Shown: in pieces, positions 16,431 to 25,340 of the stretch | How positions within the stretch are numbered: position 1 is the stretch's first letter | Layout of the letters: each line of letters starts with the position of its first letter | Assembly (NCBI GenBank): GCA_047602055.1 | Contig: JASGIG010000001.1 | Location: 3,596,001 to 3,660,000 of the forward strand | Direction of reading: 5' to 3' | Length of the DNA: 64,000 bases | Origin: JAODBQ01 sp047602055 | Lineage (GTDB): Bacteria; Actinomycetota; Acidimicrobiia; Acidimicrobiales; Ilumatobacteraceae | Notes under the pieces: generated by a model | The model's database searches: none | Told to the model about the DNA's origin: nothing | The model's input: the letters and a program-made list of their open reading frames with translations, nothing else | Made by a program: the position numbers and the translations under genes

Positions 16431-17045
16431 TCAGGATTGGCGGCCGAGCTGGTTCAAACTCGCGACCCAGGTGTCGCGGACGGTCTCGGCGTCGATGCCG
16501 GGCTCGAGGAAGTCGAAGACGACGGTGATGCTGACCGTCGAGGCGCCGGCGTCGGGGACGACGTCGAGGCGGCACCAGCACGGCACCGGCTCGTCGAGAC
16601 GCACCTCCAGCAGGTACGGCGGGTCGTCGTTGATCACCTCGCCGACCCACGAAGCGACGACGAGCAGCGCCTCGAACGCCTCCGCCGGCAGCGCGTCGAT
16701 CGTGAACGACGGCGAGTCGTGCTGGACCCGGTGCCCGAGGTACGTCCGCTGCGACGTCACCCGCCCGCGGCGCTGCGGCGGCGGCATCCGGCGGATCACG
16801 CCACCGGCACGGCGCGACGGAGGCAGTGGCGCCGGGGCGACCAATGGACGCCGTCCGGTCAGGTGGGCGACGGCCGCCTCGAACGCGACGTTGACCTCTT
16901 GCATCCTGACGACGTCGCCGCCCTTGTCGGGGTGCAGCTCCAGGGCGAGCGCCCGCCGGGCGGCGCGCACGTCGTCAAGCGTCGCCTGCCAGGTCAGGCC
17001 GAGCACCTCGAACGGATCGCTCCCCACCGCGCCGACGCTACTCAC
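16431..17045 (-). CDS. J-domain protein with an uncharacterised C-terminal domain
   Basis: About 204 residues. The N-terminus is a short J domain: DPFEVLGLTWQATLDDVRAA, then the HPDKGGD loop that stimulates Hsp70 ATPase. Residues from about 85 on (after a basic PPSRRAGGVIRRMPPPQRR linker) form a separate domain with FTIDALPAEAFEALLVVASW and VSITVVFDF that I do not recognise; its strand/helix pattern could be a START/SRPBCC-like fold. Several starts are possible (GTG 17045 used). Likely a specialised Hsp70 co-chaperone. Confidence 0.65.
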   Translation of the reverse strand: MSSVGAVGSDPFEVLGLTWQATLDDVRAARRALALELHPDKGGDVVRMQEVNVAFEAAVAHLTGRRPLVAPAPLPPSRRAGGVIRRMPPPQRRGRVTSQRTYLGHRVQHDSPSFTIDALPAEAFEALLVVASWVGEVINDDPPYLLEVRLDEPVPCWCRLDVVPDAGASTVSITVVFDFLEPGIDAETVRDTWVASLNQLGRQS

Positions 17046-17054
17046 GCCCGCTCG

Positions 17055-17134
17055 TCCGAGTCCCACGTGCTGGTCGGAGTCGCTGGTGCAGGGACGCCCG
17101 CGCCAGCGACTCGGGCCAACGGCTGGGACTCGGA
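17055..17134. repeat. Hairpin family C copy 1, nested double stem
   Basis: Outer arms TCCGAGTCCCA (17055-17065) and TGGGACTCGGA (17124-17134) are exact complements; inner arms GAGTCGCTGG (17077-17086) and CCAGCGACTC (17103-17112) also pair perfectly. It fills the gap between the nitroreductase gene end and the J-domain gene start. The same outer arms and layout recur at 49702-49820. Confidence 0.55.
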
Positions 17135-17135
17135 G

Positions 17136-17849
17136 CTACTCGGCGGGCTGGCGACCGGCGTCGAACGCCGACCACTTGGTGTGCCGCGTGCCCGGCGGGT
17201 CGACGGCCCACGCCGGGGAGGCGCCCCACTGGTCGTCGTAGACGACCTCGGCCAGCGGCTTGCGGCGCACCGGACCGTGATGCCCCGCCGGCCGGCCGAG
17301 GGTGATGCACGCCGACATCGCCACGTCGTCGGGGACGCCGAGCAGGGCGCGCAGCTCGGGCTCGACGCCGTGGTGCATCCCGGTGAGCGCCCCGCCGTAG
17401 CCGAGCGCCCGGGCGGCAAGCAGCAGGTTCTGGCACGCCGGGTACACCGACGCCCCTTCCTCGGGAGACGGCCTGCGGTAGCGCACCAGACAGACGAGCA
17501 CGATCACCGGGCACTGCTCGATGTGGTCGACGTAGTGCTGCATCGTCGCCGCCATCCGCGACTTCGGCGACGACGGGTCGCTGCCGGAGCCGGTGGTGTA
17601 GCCGTCCCGTGCCAACTTCTCCGCCCAGAACGCCCGGAACGACGTGCCCAGCAGCGCCTTGGCCTGGCGGGCCCTCGGGCCGTCGCGCAGCACGAGGAAG
17701 CGGAACGGCTGGCGGTTCGACCCGCTCGGCGCCCGACCGGCGTGCCACAGGATCGAGGCCAGGTCCTCGTCGGGGATCAGGTCGGACGTGTACCGGCGGA
17801 TGGCCCGGGTGGTGGCCAGGCCGTCGAGCAGTGAGACGGACTCGCTCAT
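17136..17849 (-). CDS. Nitroreductase family protein
   Basis: A 237-residue FMN-dependent oxidoreductase. TTRAIRRYTSDLIPDEDL, the APSGSNRQPFRFLV FMN-binding block, and the C-terminal GYGGALTGMHHGVEPELRALLGVP and ITLGRPAG regions are typical. Its ATG overlaps the upstream enoyl-CoA hydratase stop (ATGA), so the pair is an operon. Substrate not predictable; many homologues reduce quinones, flavins or enones. Confidence 0.86.
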   Translation of the reverse strand: MSESVSLLDGLATTRAIRRYTSDLIPDEDLASILWHAGRAPSGSNRQPFRFLVLRDGPRARQAKALLGTSFRAFWAEKLARDGYTTGSGSDPSSPKSRMAATMQHYVDHIEQCPVIVLVCLVRYRRPSPEEGASVYPACQNLLLAARALGYGGALTGMHHGVEPELRALLGVPDDVAMSACITLGRPAGHHGPVRRKPLAEVVYDDQWGASPAWAVDPPGTRHTKWSAFDAGRQPAE

Positions 17850-18703
17850 CGTCCCTGGAAGTTCGGGTCGCGCTTCTCCATGAAGGCCGCCACGCCCTCG
17901 CGGAAGTCGTCGGTGCGCATCAGCGGCAGGAGCTGCAGGAACACGTGGTGGACGTTCATCTCGAACGTCTCCGTCTCCGCGGCGCGCATCATCCGCTTGA
18001 TCGCCCGCACCGCCAGCGGCGCGTTGGCGGCGATCTCGGCGGCGAGGCCGCCGGCGAACTTGGCGAGGTCGCCCGGTTCGACGACGTGGTTGACCAGCCC
18101 GAGCGTCAGCGACTCGTCGGCCGACAGCGTGCGCCCGGTGAACGCGATCTCGGCGGCCTTGGCGTAGCCGACCATCCGCGGCAGCAGCCACGTGCCACCG
18201 CTCTCGGGGAGGATGCCGCGCTTGGCGAAGCCGGGGTTGAGCTTGGCCGTCGAGGCAGCGACGCGGATGTCGCAGCCGAGGGCGAGGTCGAGTCCGTAGC
18301 CGGCGGCGCCACCGTTGAGCGCGCAGATCGTCGGCGTGTCGAGGTTGTGCAACACGATCGGCGGGGCGTCGCGCAGCGCGAACTCGCCCGGGTTGCTGCC
18401 GAGGCTGCCGAGGCCGCCGAGCGAGCCCTTCGAGCTCGACATCTGCGCGGCCAGGTCGAGCCCGGCGCAGAAGGCCCGGCCGGTCCCGGTGAGCACGATG
18501 CAGCGCACGTCCCGCGATGCATCGGCCTCCAACAGCCGCTCGGACAGCGCGCCGAGCATCGGGCCCGAGATCGTGTTCATCCGCTGCGGCGCGTTCAGGG
18601 TGATCGTGGCCACGTTCTCGGCGACCTCGTAGAGCACCTCGTCGGCGGGGGCGTCGCCGCCCCGGGCCGAGCCGTCACCTTGCGTGGTCGTGTCGTTCGC
18701 CAT
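17846..18703 (-). CDS. Enoyl-CoA hydratase/isomerase family protein
   Basis: 285 residues, crotonase fold. The acyl-CoA pocket GTGRAFCAGLDLAAQ and the oxyanion-hole NGGAAGYGLDLALGCDIRVA are present; the Glu in GILPESGGTWLLPRMVG corresponds to a catalytic glutamate. An acidic, low-complexity first 20 residues precede the fold. Translationally coupled to the nitroreductase and divergent from livK, across a 144-bp promoter region. Confidence 0.88.
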   Translation of the reverse strand: MANDTTTQGDGSARGGDAPADEVLYEVAENVATITLNAPQRMNTISGPMLGALSERLLEADASRDVRCIVLTGTGRAFCAGLDLAAQMSSSKGSLGGLGSLGSNPGEFALRDAPPIVLHNLDTPTICALNGGAAGYGLDLALGCDIRVAASTAKLNPGFAKRGILPESGGTWLLPRMVGYAKAAEIAFTGRTLSADESLTLGLVNHVVEPGDLAKFAGGLAAEIAANAPLAVRAIKRMMRAAETETFEMNVHHVFLQLLPLMRTDDFREGVAAFMEKRDPNFQGR

Positions 18704-18795
18704 GGCGGGAAGCTAGCTGTGAACGCCCTGTTACCTGGTCTTGGGGTGCTTGTGGGCGCATCACCGGCCACTTAGGATCAGACGATCCAACATCA

Positions 18796-18822
18796 CCGTG
18801 GTGTGGAGCTTCCGCACCACGG
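18796..18822 (+). promoter_or_regulatory. 5' leader hairpin upstream of livK
   Basis: CCGTGGTG (18796-18803) and CACCACGG (18815-18822) form a perfect 8-bp stem with an 11-base loop, ending seven bases before the AGGGGGAG ribosome-binding site of livK. It could stabilise the leader or be an operator dyad. No T run follows. Confidence 0.35.
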
Positions 18823-18847
18823 ATCTCCTAGGGGGAGAACCAAGCAA

Positions 18848-20155
18848 ATGCAAGCAACGCGAAAGCGCCGCATCGGCGTGGGCATCGCGGGGTTGGCACT
18901 CGTCCTGGCGGCGTGTGGCTCCGACAAGAAGGAGTCCGACACCTCCACGGCGGCGACCACCACGGCGGCAGCAGGTGCCACGACCACGGCGGCAGCAAGT
19001 GCCACGACCACCGCGGCAACAGGTGCCACCACCACCGCAGCCGGCGGCAGCGGGGCCACCACGACGGCGGCGTCGGGCAGCGGCGAGCAGATCGCCGCGA
19101 TCCCGACGGGCGTCAAGTGCTCGAACATCACCATCGCCTACCTCGGCGCGCTGTCCGGCGACAACGGCAACCTCGGCAAGAACATGATCAACGGCGCGCA
19201 GATCGCCTTCGACGAGTTCAACAAGGCCAACCCGGACTGCCAGGTCAAGTTCGACACGAGCTACGACTCGCAAGGCGACCCGACCCAGGCGACCCCGCTG
19301 GCCGACACGATCGTCGGCAAGACCGACGTCATCGGCCTGATCGGGCCGGGCTTCTCCGGCGAGACCAAGGCCACCATGCCGAAGTTCGAGGCCGGCGGCC
19401 TGCCGATCATCAGCCCCAGCGCCACCAACGCTGCGCTGTCGACCAACGGCTGGAAGATGTTCCACCGCGTCCTGGCCAACGACGACAAGCAGGCCCCCGG
19501 CGTCGCCAACCTGATCAAGAACGTCGTCAAGGGCACCAAGATCGGCGTGATCGACGACGCCTCCGAGTACGGCAAGGGGCTCGCCGACTCGGTCCGCAAG
19601 GAGCTCGGCGCGCTGGACGTCAAGGACGCCCAGATCGACCCCAAGGCTGCCGACTACTCGGCCGCGGTGACGGCGATGACCTCGGCCGACGTCGACACCG
19701 TGTTCTACGGCGGCTACTACAACGAGGCGGCCAAGCTGGTCACCCAGCTGCGTGACGCCGGCTTCAAGGGCAACTTCGTCTCCGGCGACGGCTCGCTCGA
19801 CATCGGCTTCGCCGAGAACGCCGGCGATGCCGGCAATGGTGCGTTCCTGACCGCGACCGGCGCCCCGCCGGACGTGAACCCGGAGTTCGCGGCAGCGTAC
19901 AAGGCCAAGTTCAGCGCCGACCCCGGCCTGTACTCGCCGGAGTCGTACGACTGCGCCCGGATCTTCCTGGCGGGCATCGCCGAGGGCAAGGTCACCCGGG
20001 CCGACATGGCCACGTTCGTGTCGGCCTACGACGCCCAGGGCATCACCAAGCACATCAAGTTCGACGCGACGGGTGAGCCGATCGGCGACGCCGTGTTCTA
20101 CACGATCGTCGAGGACGGCAAGCTCGTCTCGAAGGGTCTGATCCCGTCGAGCTGA
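18848..20155 (+). CDS. livK: Branched-chain amino-acid ABC transporter substrate-binding lipoprotein
   Basis: Extracytoplasmic binding protein, 435 residues. A lipoprotein signal ends in LVLAAC with lipid-modified Cys23, followed by a Thr/Ala/Gly linker (residues ~30-80) and then a type I periplasmic-binding fold (ITIAYLGALSGDNGNLG, GFSGETKATMPKFEAGGLP, SGDGSLDIGF). ATG 18848 follows AGGGGGAG with good spacing. First gene of livKHMGF; a strong hairpin separates it from livH, which would favour excess binding protein. Ligand may be leucine/isoleucine/valine or another amide. Confidence 0.92.
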   Translation: MQATRKRRIGVGIAGLALVLAACGSDKKESDTSTAATTTAAAGATTTAAASATTTAATGATTTAAGGSGATTTAASGSGEQIAAIPTGVKCSNITIAYLGALSGDNGNLGKNMINGAQIAFDEFNKANPDCQVKFDTSYDSQGDPTQATPLADTIVGKTDVIGLIGPGFSGETKATMPKFEAGGLPIISPSATNAALSTNGWKMFHRVLANDDKQAPGVANLIKNVVKGTKIGVIDDASEYGKGLADSVRKELGALDVKDAQIDPKAADYSAAVTAMTSADVDTVFYGGYYNEAAKLVTQLRDAGFKGNFVSGDGSLDIGFAENAGDAGNGAFLTATGAPPDVNPEFAAAYKAKFSADPGLYSPESYDCARIFLAGIAEGKVTRADMATFVSAYDAQGITKHIKFDATGEPIGDAVFYTIVEDGKLVSKGLIPSS

Positions 20156-20179
20156 GCGAGCTGCGATCCACGTGATCGG

Positions 20180-20211
20180 GGGGCCGGAACCGTCTCGGCG
20201 GTTCCGGCCCC
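20180..20211 (+). terminator. Strong hairpin between livK and livH (attenuator)
   Basis: Perfect 13-bp stem GGGGCCGGAACCG / CGGTTCCGGCCCC with a six-base loop, followed by TTTC. The position after the binding-protein gene and before the permease genes suggests partial termination or mRNA 3'-end protection, lowering expression of livHMGF relative to livK. Confidence 0.7.
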
Positions 20212-20247
20212 TTTCGCAGCCCCTCTCCCCGCCGCCCAGGACGCACC

Positions 20248-21210
20248 GTGACCTTCCACAACTTCATCGACGTCTTCTGGCCGAGCACCGTCAACGGCAT
20301 CGTCCTCGGCTCGGTCTACGCGCTCATCGCACTCGGCTACACCCTCGTCTACGGCGTCCTGCGGCTGATCAACTTCGCCCACGCCGACATCTTCATGCTG
20401 GCCACGTTCGGCTCGTTCATCGCCATCGGGATGATGGGCATCGGCACCGGCACGCAGTACAAGACCGGCCTCGTACTGGTCTTCGCGCTCGTGCTCTGCA
20501 TGGTCATGTCGGTGGCCATCGGCGGTGCCAGCGCGGTCGCTCTCGAGTTCGTCGCCTACCGACCACTCAGACGGCGCAACGCGCCGCGCCTGGTCTTCCT
20601 GATCTCGGCGATCGGGGCGAGCTTCGCCATCTCCGAGGCCGTCGGCGAGTGGGGGCCGAAGCAGCGTGACGAGTACCGCGTCACCAAGCTGCTGCGCACC
20701 GAGCGGCTGTTCAACATCTTCAGCGCCCGGGTCACCAACGTCTACGTGATCGTCGTGGTGGCGGCGCTGGCGATGATGCTGGTGCTGTACCTGTTCGTCA
20801 ACCGCACCCGCGTCGGGCGCGGCATCCGCGCCGTCGCCCAGGACTCCGACACGGCTCGACTGATGGGCGTCAACGTCAACCGGGTGATCGTCATCACGTT
20901 CCTCGTCGGCGGCCTGATGGCCGGCGGCGCGGCATTCCTCTACGAGATCTACAACGGAACCACGCGCAGCACGCTCGGGTTCCTGCTCGGCATCAAGGCG
21001 TTCACCGCCGCGGTGCTCGGCGGCATCGGCAACATCCGCGGCGCGCTGCTCGGCGGCCTGCTGCTCGGCGTGATCGAGCAGTACGGCGCCAGCCTGTTCG
21101 GCTCGGACCAGAACATGGGCAACGTCACGGCCTTCGTGGTGCTGGTGCTCGTCTTGCTGGTGCGCCCGACCGGCCTCCTCGGCGAATCCCTCGGACGGAG
21201 CCGGGCATGA
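20248..21210 (+). CDS. livH: Branched-chain amino-acid ABC transporter permease LivH
   Basis: Inner-membrane permease, 320 residues with about eight hydrophobic segments. YALIALGYTLVYGVLRLINFAHAD at the N-terminus is the LivH signature (positions 25-48), and GIRAVAQDSDTARLMGVNVN is the cytoplasmic EAA-like loop. Start GTG 20248. The stop overlaps livM as ATGA. Confidence 0.94.
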   Translation: MTFHNFIDVFWPSTVNGIVLGSVYALIALGYTLVYGVLRLINFAHADIFMLATFGSFIAIGMMGIGTGTQYKTGLVLVFALVLCMVMSVAIGGASAVALEFVAYRPLRRRNAPRLVFLISAIGASFAISEAVGEWGPKQRDEYRVTKLLRTERLFNIFSARVTNVYVIVVVAALAMMLVLYLFVNRTRVGRGIRAVAQDSDTARLMGVNVNRVIVITFLVGGLMAGGAAFLYEIYNGTTRSTLGFLLGIKAFTAAVLGGIGNIRGALLGGLLLGVIEQYGASLFGSDQNMGNVTAFVVLVLVLLVRPTGLLGESLGRSRA

Positions 21211-22433
21211 GCAGCAGCGGCGACACCACCCGGAAGGATCCAGCCGATCGGCTCGGACCGAACGATCCGCCGACCGCCGCCGCCAAGTCCGTGTTCGGCC
21301 CGGTGATGTCCCGGGCCGCCGACACCCGGCGGGCCTGGCAGCGGCTGTGGCGCAACATCCCCACGCCGGCGCGCTGGCTGATCGGGATCATCGGCGTCGC
21401 CTTCGCCTACTCCCTGCCGCTGATCTCCCGTGTCAGCTGGCTCGGCGTCCTGTTCAACACGAAGGCCAACTTCGCGTCGTTGCTCGGCGGGACGATCATC
21501 GTCTACATCATCGTCGCCCTCGGCCTCAACGTGGTCGTCGGCCTCGCCGGGCTGCTGGACCTCGGCTACGTCGGCTTCTACGCGATCGGCGCGTACACCG
21601 TCGCCGTGCTCAGCTCGAAGCACGCCAACCTGCCATGGCTGATCTGCCTGCCGATCGCCATCGTCGTGGCGATGGGATCAGGTGTCGTCCTCGGCGCACC
21701 GACGCTGCGACTACGCGGTGACTACCTGGCGATCGTCACGCTCGGCTTCGGCGAGATCATCCGGCTGCTCGCCCAGAAGTTCGACTGGCTCGGTGCCGCC
21801 AGCGGCATCTCCAACATCCCGTTCCCGCCGAGCGTCGGGCCGCTCAAGTTCGGCGCCCTGCACCTCAACGCGTTCTACTACCTCGGCCTGACCCTGGTGA
21901 TCATCGTCTACTTCTTCCTCCATCGGCTGGAGAACAGCCGGGTCGGGCGAGCGTGGACGGCGATCCGCGAGGACGAGGACGCCGCCGAGCTGATGGGCGT
22001 GCCGACGTTCAAGTTCAAGCTGTGGGCGTTCGCCATCGGCGCGGCCGTCGGCTCGATCGCCGGGACGCTGTACGCCACCAAGACGCAGTTCATCAACCCG
22101 TACAACTTCGACCTGCGCCTGTCGATCCTGTTCCTCGCCGCCGTCGTCCTCGGCGGCCCCGGAAACATGCCCGGCGTGATCCTCGGCGCCGTCGCCGTGT
22201 CGTACCTGCCCGAACGGCTGCGCTTCCTCAACACCAGCCGCTACTTCTGGTTCGGCGTGCTGCTCGTCGTGCTGATGATCTTCCGACCGCAGGGCCTGTG
22301 GCCACGCCGCCAGGTCGCACGGGTGACGGCCGGCGACCCGGAGGCCCCGGTGGCACTCGACGAGGACATCCGCGACGCCGGCCTGACCGAGGACAACGTC
22401 AGCCTCGGCGACCAAGGGATCCCCCGCTCATGA
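21207..22433 (+). CDS. livM: Branched-chain amino-acid ABC transporter permease LivM
   Basis: 408 residues. A ~50-residue hydrophilic N-terminal extension precedes the membrane region; LGLNVVVGLAGLLDLGYVGFYAIGAYT and LRLRGDYLAIVTLGFGEIIRL are LivM hallmarks, and WTAIREDEDAAELMGVP is the ATPase-contacting loop. Overlaps livH and livG by 4 bp on each side (ATGA). Confidence 0.94.
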   Translation: MSSSGDTTRKDPADRLGPNDPPTAAAKSVFGPVMSRAADTRRAWQRLWRNIPTPARWLIGIIGVAFAYSLPLISRVSWLGVLFNTKANFASLLGGTIIVYIIVALGLNVVVGLAGLLDLGYVGFYAIGAYTVAVLSSKHANLPWLICLPIAIVVAMGSGVVLGAPTLRLRGDYLAIVTLGFGEIIRLLAQKFDWLGAASGISNIPFPPSVGPLKFGALHLNAFYYLGLTLVIIVYFFLHRLENSRVGRAWTAIREDEDAAELMGVPTFKFKLWAFAIGAAVGSIAGTLYATKTQFINPYNFDLRLSILFLAAVVLGGPGNMPGVILGAVAVSYLPERLRFLNTSRYFWFGVLLVVLMIFRPQGLWPRRQVARVTAGDPEAPVALDEDIRDAGLTEDNVSLGDQGIPRS

Positions 22434-23230
22434 CCAACGGCACCTTCCCCCCGAGCGCCACGCCGCTGCTCGAGATCGACAACGTGACGATGCAGTTCGG
22501 CGGCCTCACCGCGCTCAAGGACGTCGACTTCTCGATCCGCACCGGCGAGATCCTCGGGCTGATCGGCCCGAACGGCGCCGGCAAGACGACGTGCTTCAAC
22601 GTGATGACCGGCGTGTACCAGCCGACGCTCGGCGAGGTCCGCTTCGAGGGCCGGCGCCTCGGCAAGCTGAAGCGCTACCAGATCACCAAGCTCGGCCTGG
22701 CCCGCACGTTCCAGAACATCCGCCTGTTCCCGGAGATGACCGCGCTGGAGAACGTCCAGGTCGGCGCGGACGCCCACGCCCTCGGCAGCGTCGGCTCGGC
22801 GCTGCTGCACCTGCCGCGCTTCAAGCGCGAGGAGGCCGAGTGCCGGCGGCGCTCGATGGAGCTGTTGGAGCTGGTCGGCATCGCCGATCGCGCCCTGGAC
22901 ATCGCCAAGAACTTGCCGTACGGCTACCAGCGCCGCCTGGAGATCGCCCGGGCGCTGGCGACGAAGCCGAAGCTGCTGTGCCTCGACGAGCCGGCCGCGG
23001 GGTTCAACCCGGCCGAGAAGCACGAGCTGATGGGCCTGATCCGCAGGATCCGCGACACCGGCTACACGGTGCTGCTCATCGAGCACGACATGGGGCTGGT
23101 GATGAGCGTCACCGACCGCATCGTCGTGCTCGACTTCGGCCGCAAGATCGCCGAGGGCCTCCCCGCCGAGATCCGCGCCAACCCCGACGTGATCGCCGCC
23201 TACCTCGGGGAGCCGCACGATGTTGCTTGA
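22430..23230 (+). CDS. livG: Branched-chain amino-acid ABC transporter ATP-binding protein LivG
   Basis: 266-residue ATPase. LLEIDNVTMQFGGLTALKDV, Walker A GPNGAGKTT, the LivG-type ARTFQNIRLFPEMTALENV, the degenerate signature LPYGYQRRLEIARAL and Walker B LLCLDEPAAGFNP all fit. ATG 22430 overlaps the livM stop; its 3' end overlaps livF by 11 bp. Confidence 0.94.
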   Translation: MTNGTFPPSATPLLEIDNVTMQFGGLTALKDVDFSIRTGEILGLIGPNGAGKTTCFNVMTGVYQPTLGEVRFEGRRLGKLKRYQITKLGLARTFQNIRLFPEMTALENVQVGADAHALGSVGSALLHLPRFKREEAECRRRSMELLELVGIADRALDIAKNLPYGYQRRLEIARALATKPKLLCLDEPAAGFNPAEKHELMGLIRRIRDTGYTVLLIEHDMGLVMSVTDRIVVLDFGRKIAEGLPAEIRANPDVIAAYLGEPHDVA

Positions 23231-23933
23231 GGTCGACGACGTCCGCGTCCACTACGGGCGGATCGAAGCGCTGCGCGGCGTGTCCTTCCAGGTCGACGAG
23301 GGCGAGATCGTCACGCTGATCGGGGCGAACGGTGCCGGCAAGTCGACGACGCTGCGGATGCTGTCGGGGATCCGCAACGTCACCAGCGGCCGGGTGCGCT
23401 TCGACGGGCGGGACATCACCCGGATGCCGGCGCACGAGCGCCCGACGGTCGGGATCTGCCAGTCGCCCGAGGGACGCGGGATCTTCCCCGGGATGACGGT
23501 GCTGGAGAACCTCGACATGGGCGCGTACGCCCGCAAGGACCGCAAGTCGGCGGCCTACCGGGCCGACCTCGACCGGGTCTTCGAGCTGTTCCCGCGCCTC
23601 GCCGAGCGCCGCGACCAGGCCGGCGGGTCGATGTCCGGCGGCGAACAGCAGATGCTGGCGATCGGGCGGGCGCTGATGGCCCGGCCGCGGGTGCTGCTGC
23701 TCGACGAGCCCTCGATGGGCCTGGCGCCGATGCTCATCGCCCAGATCTTCGACATCATCACGGAGATCAACGCGCAGGGCACGACGGTCCTGCTCGTCGA
23801 GCAGAACGCGGCGCAGGCGCTCAAGCGCGCCCACCGCGCCTACGTGCTGGAGACCGGCCGGATCGTCAAGAGCGACGACGCCCACAACCTGCTCGACGAC
23901 CCCGCCGTGCGCGCCGCCTACCTCGGCGGCTGA
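23220..23933 (+). CDS. livF: Branched-chain amino-acid ABC transporter ATP-binding protein LivF
   Basis: 237-residue ATPase, partner of LivG. VHYGRIEALRGVSF, Walker A GANGAGKST, SPEGRGIFPGMTVLENL, signature MSGGEQQMLAIGRALM and Walker B LLLDEPSMGLAP are typical LivF motifs. Last gene of livKHMGF, followed by two family A hairpins that may end the transcript. Confidence 0.94.
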   Translation: MLLEVDDVRVHYGRIEALRGVSFQVDEGEIVTLIGANGAGKSTTLRMLSGIRNVTSGRVRFDGRDITRMPAHERPTVGICQSPEGRGIFPGMTVLENLDMGAYARKDRKSAAYRADLDRVFELFPRLAERRDQAGGSMSGGEQQMLAIGRALMARPRVLLLDEPSMGLAPMLIAQIFDIITEINAQGTTVLLVEQNAAQALKRAHRAYVLETGRIVKSDDAHNLLDDPAVRAAYLGG

Positions 23934-23963
23934 ACGGCCCGCTCGCCTCGACCACCGTTGCGA

Positions 23964-24059
23964 GATTCGAGATGTGCGCACCGGCGCCGCCCATCTCGAA
24001 TCGCCTCGACGAGCGCGAGCCGGGCGATGTGAGATGTGCGCAGTGGAACGGCACATCTC
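23964..24059. repeat. Hairpin family A copies 2 and 3, downstream of livF
   Basis: Copy 2 pairs GATTCGAGATG (23964-23974) with CATCTCGAATC (23992-24002). Copy 3 pairs GAGATGTGC (24031-24039) with GCACATCTC (24051-24059) and continues CGAATCGC on the right only, so its left outer arm has decayed. Both share the GAGATGTGCGCA core with the hairpin at 11469-11511. Probably terminate or protect the liv transcript. Confidence 0.5.
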
Positions 24060-24078
24060 GAATCGCGACGAGCGATCG

Positions 24079-25227
24079 GTGGCGCTGAACCGGCGGACGC
24101 TGCTGCTCGGCGCCGGCGCCGGCCTCGCCGCGTGGGCGTGCTCGACACGGCCGGCACGCTTCGCGACGCCGACGCTGGAGACCGGTGCTCGGGTGCGTGA
24201 CGTGCGGGTCCACGACGGGACGTGGTGGGCCTGCGGCTCGGTGCTCGGCGACGACGGCGTTCACTCGCCACGGCTCTGGCGCGGCGCGGCCCCCGAGCAG
24301 CTGGCACCGGTGACGCTGGCGCCGATCAGCTTCTACGGGGAGCGCTCCGAGCTGTACTCGATCGGCGTGGGCGCGCTCGGCCTCGTCGCCATCGGGGCGC
24401 AGAGCGGCGGGTTCCATGCGATGCCGCGCAGCGCATCGTGGGTGCTCGACGGCGACGTGCTGCGCGAGGTCGACGCCACCGCCGAGCTGTTCGGCGGGCC
24501 GAGCTCGCTGGCGCTCGTGCAGGCGTGCGCGGGGTCGCAGTTCGTGCTGATCGGCTCGCGTGTCGACCGGCGCACCGGGCGGTCCGGCGCGTGCGTGTGG
24601 ACGTCGCCCGACGGCACCGCGTTCACGATCCTCGACGACGTGCCCGGGCTGCGCGCCGAGGAGGGCGAGCAGTCCGAGGCGCTCGGCGTCGCCGCCGGGC
24701 CGGACGGCTCGTTCGTCGCCGCCGGCGACGGCTTCGCCACGTCGGGCACGGACACGACGACGCATGCGCTGGCGTGGACGGCATCGGATCCGTCGGCATG
24801 GGACCGTGCGTCCGTGCCCGCTGATCCGCACGGCGGGCGGACGTCGATGACCTGTGTCGCCGCCGGACCGTCGGGGCTGCTGGCCGGCGGCACGCTGAGC
24901 CGGAACGGGGCGACGACGCTGTGCGTGTGGTCGTGCGTCGACGGGACGGCGTGGTCGATGGCGCCGATCGGCGGGCTGGCGACGGCGGTGACGAACACGG
25001 TCTCGGCCGTGACGGCGCTGACCCACGACGGCGCGTCGTGGTGGCTCGGCGGCCGGCTCGGGACCACGCCGGTGCTGGCGACGTCACGCGACCTGCGGGC
25101 GTGGTACCGGCGCTCGCTGCCGCCGACGGCGCCGGCGTCGGCGCAGGTGCGCGTCGCGGTCGACGGTCGCCTGCTCGTCGCAATCAGCGACCTCGACCAC
25201 GCCGCGACGTACACGTGGCCGGCCTGA
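24079..25227 (+). CDS. Secreted Tat-signal protein with beta-propeller-like repeats, unknown function
   Basis: About 382 residues. From GTG 24079 the N-terminus is NRRTLLLGAGAGLAAWACS, a twin-arginine-type signal with a Cys that could be lipidated although the lipobox is poor. The rest is beta-rich with repeated GXXXXXVWTSPDGTAF-like and SWVLDG, CVWSCVDGTAW units, reminiscent of sialidase/BNR-type or WD-like propeller blades. No catalytic motif recognised. An earlier ATG at 24034 would start inside a hairpin repeat and is unlikely. Confidence 0.65.
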   Translation: MALNRRTLLLGAGAGLAAWACSTRPARFATPTLETGARVRDVRVHDGTWWACGSVLGDDGVHSPRLWRGAAPEQLAPVTLAPISFYGERSELYSIGVGALGLVAIGAQSGGFHAMPRSASWVLDGDVLREVDATAELFGGPSSLALVQACAGSQFVLIGSRVDRRTGRSGACVWTSPDGTAFTILDDVPGLRAEEGEQSEALGVAAGPDGSFVAAGDGFATSGTDTTTHALAWTASDPSAWDRASVPADPHGGRTSMTCVAAGPSGLLAGGTLSRNGATTLCVWSCVDGTAWSMAPIGGLATAVTNTVSAVTALTHDGASWWLGGRLGTTPVLATSRDLRAWYRRSLPPTAPASAQVRVAVDGRLLVAISDLDHAATYTWPA

Positions 25228-25244
25228 CCGCGTCGGCACGAGAG

Positions 25245-25289
25245 CGCGATGAGCGATGCGCGGCACAGGAGTGCGCATCGCTCATCGCG
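25245..25289. repeat. Hairpin family A-like copy 4
   Basis: Perfect 17-bp stem CGCGATGAGCGATGCGC / GCGCATCGCTCATCGCG with an 11-base loop (25262-25272) resembling the loop at 11485-11495 (both contain GCACAG). The stem differs from the GCGATTCGAGATGTGC version but stays fully paired. Lies between two codirectional genes. Confidence 0.55.
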
Positions 25290-25340
25290 GCCGGGCACGC
25301 CGACGCCCCACGGCGCGGCGGCGCCTACGATCGGGCACCG

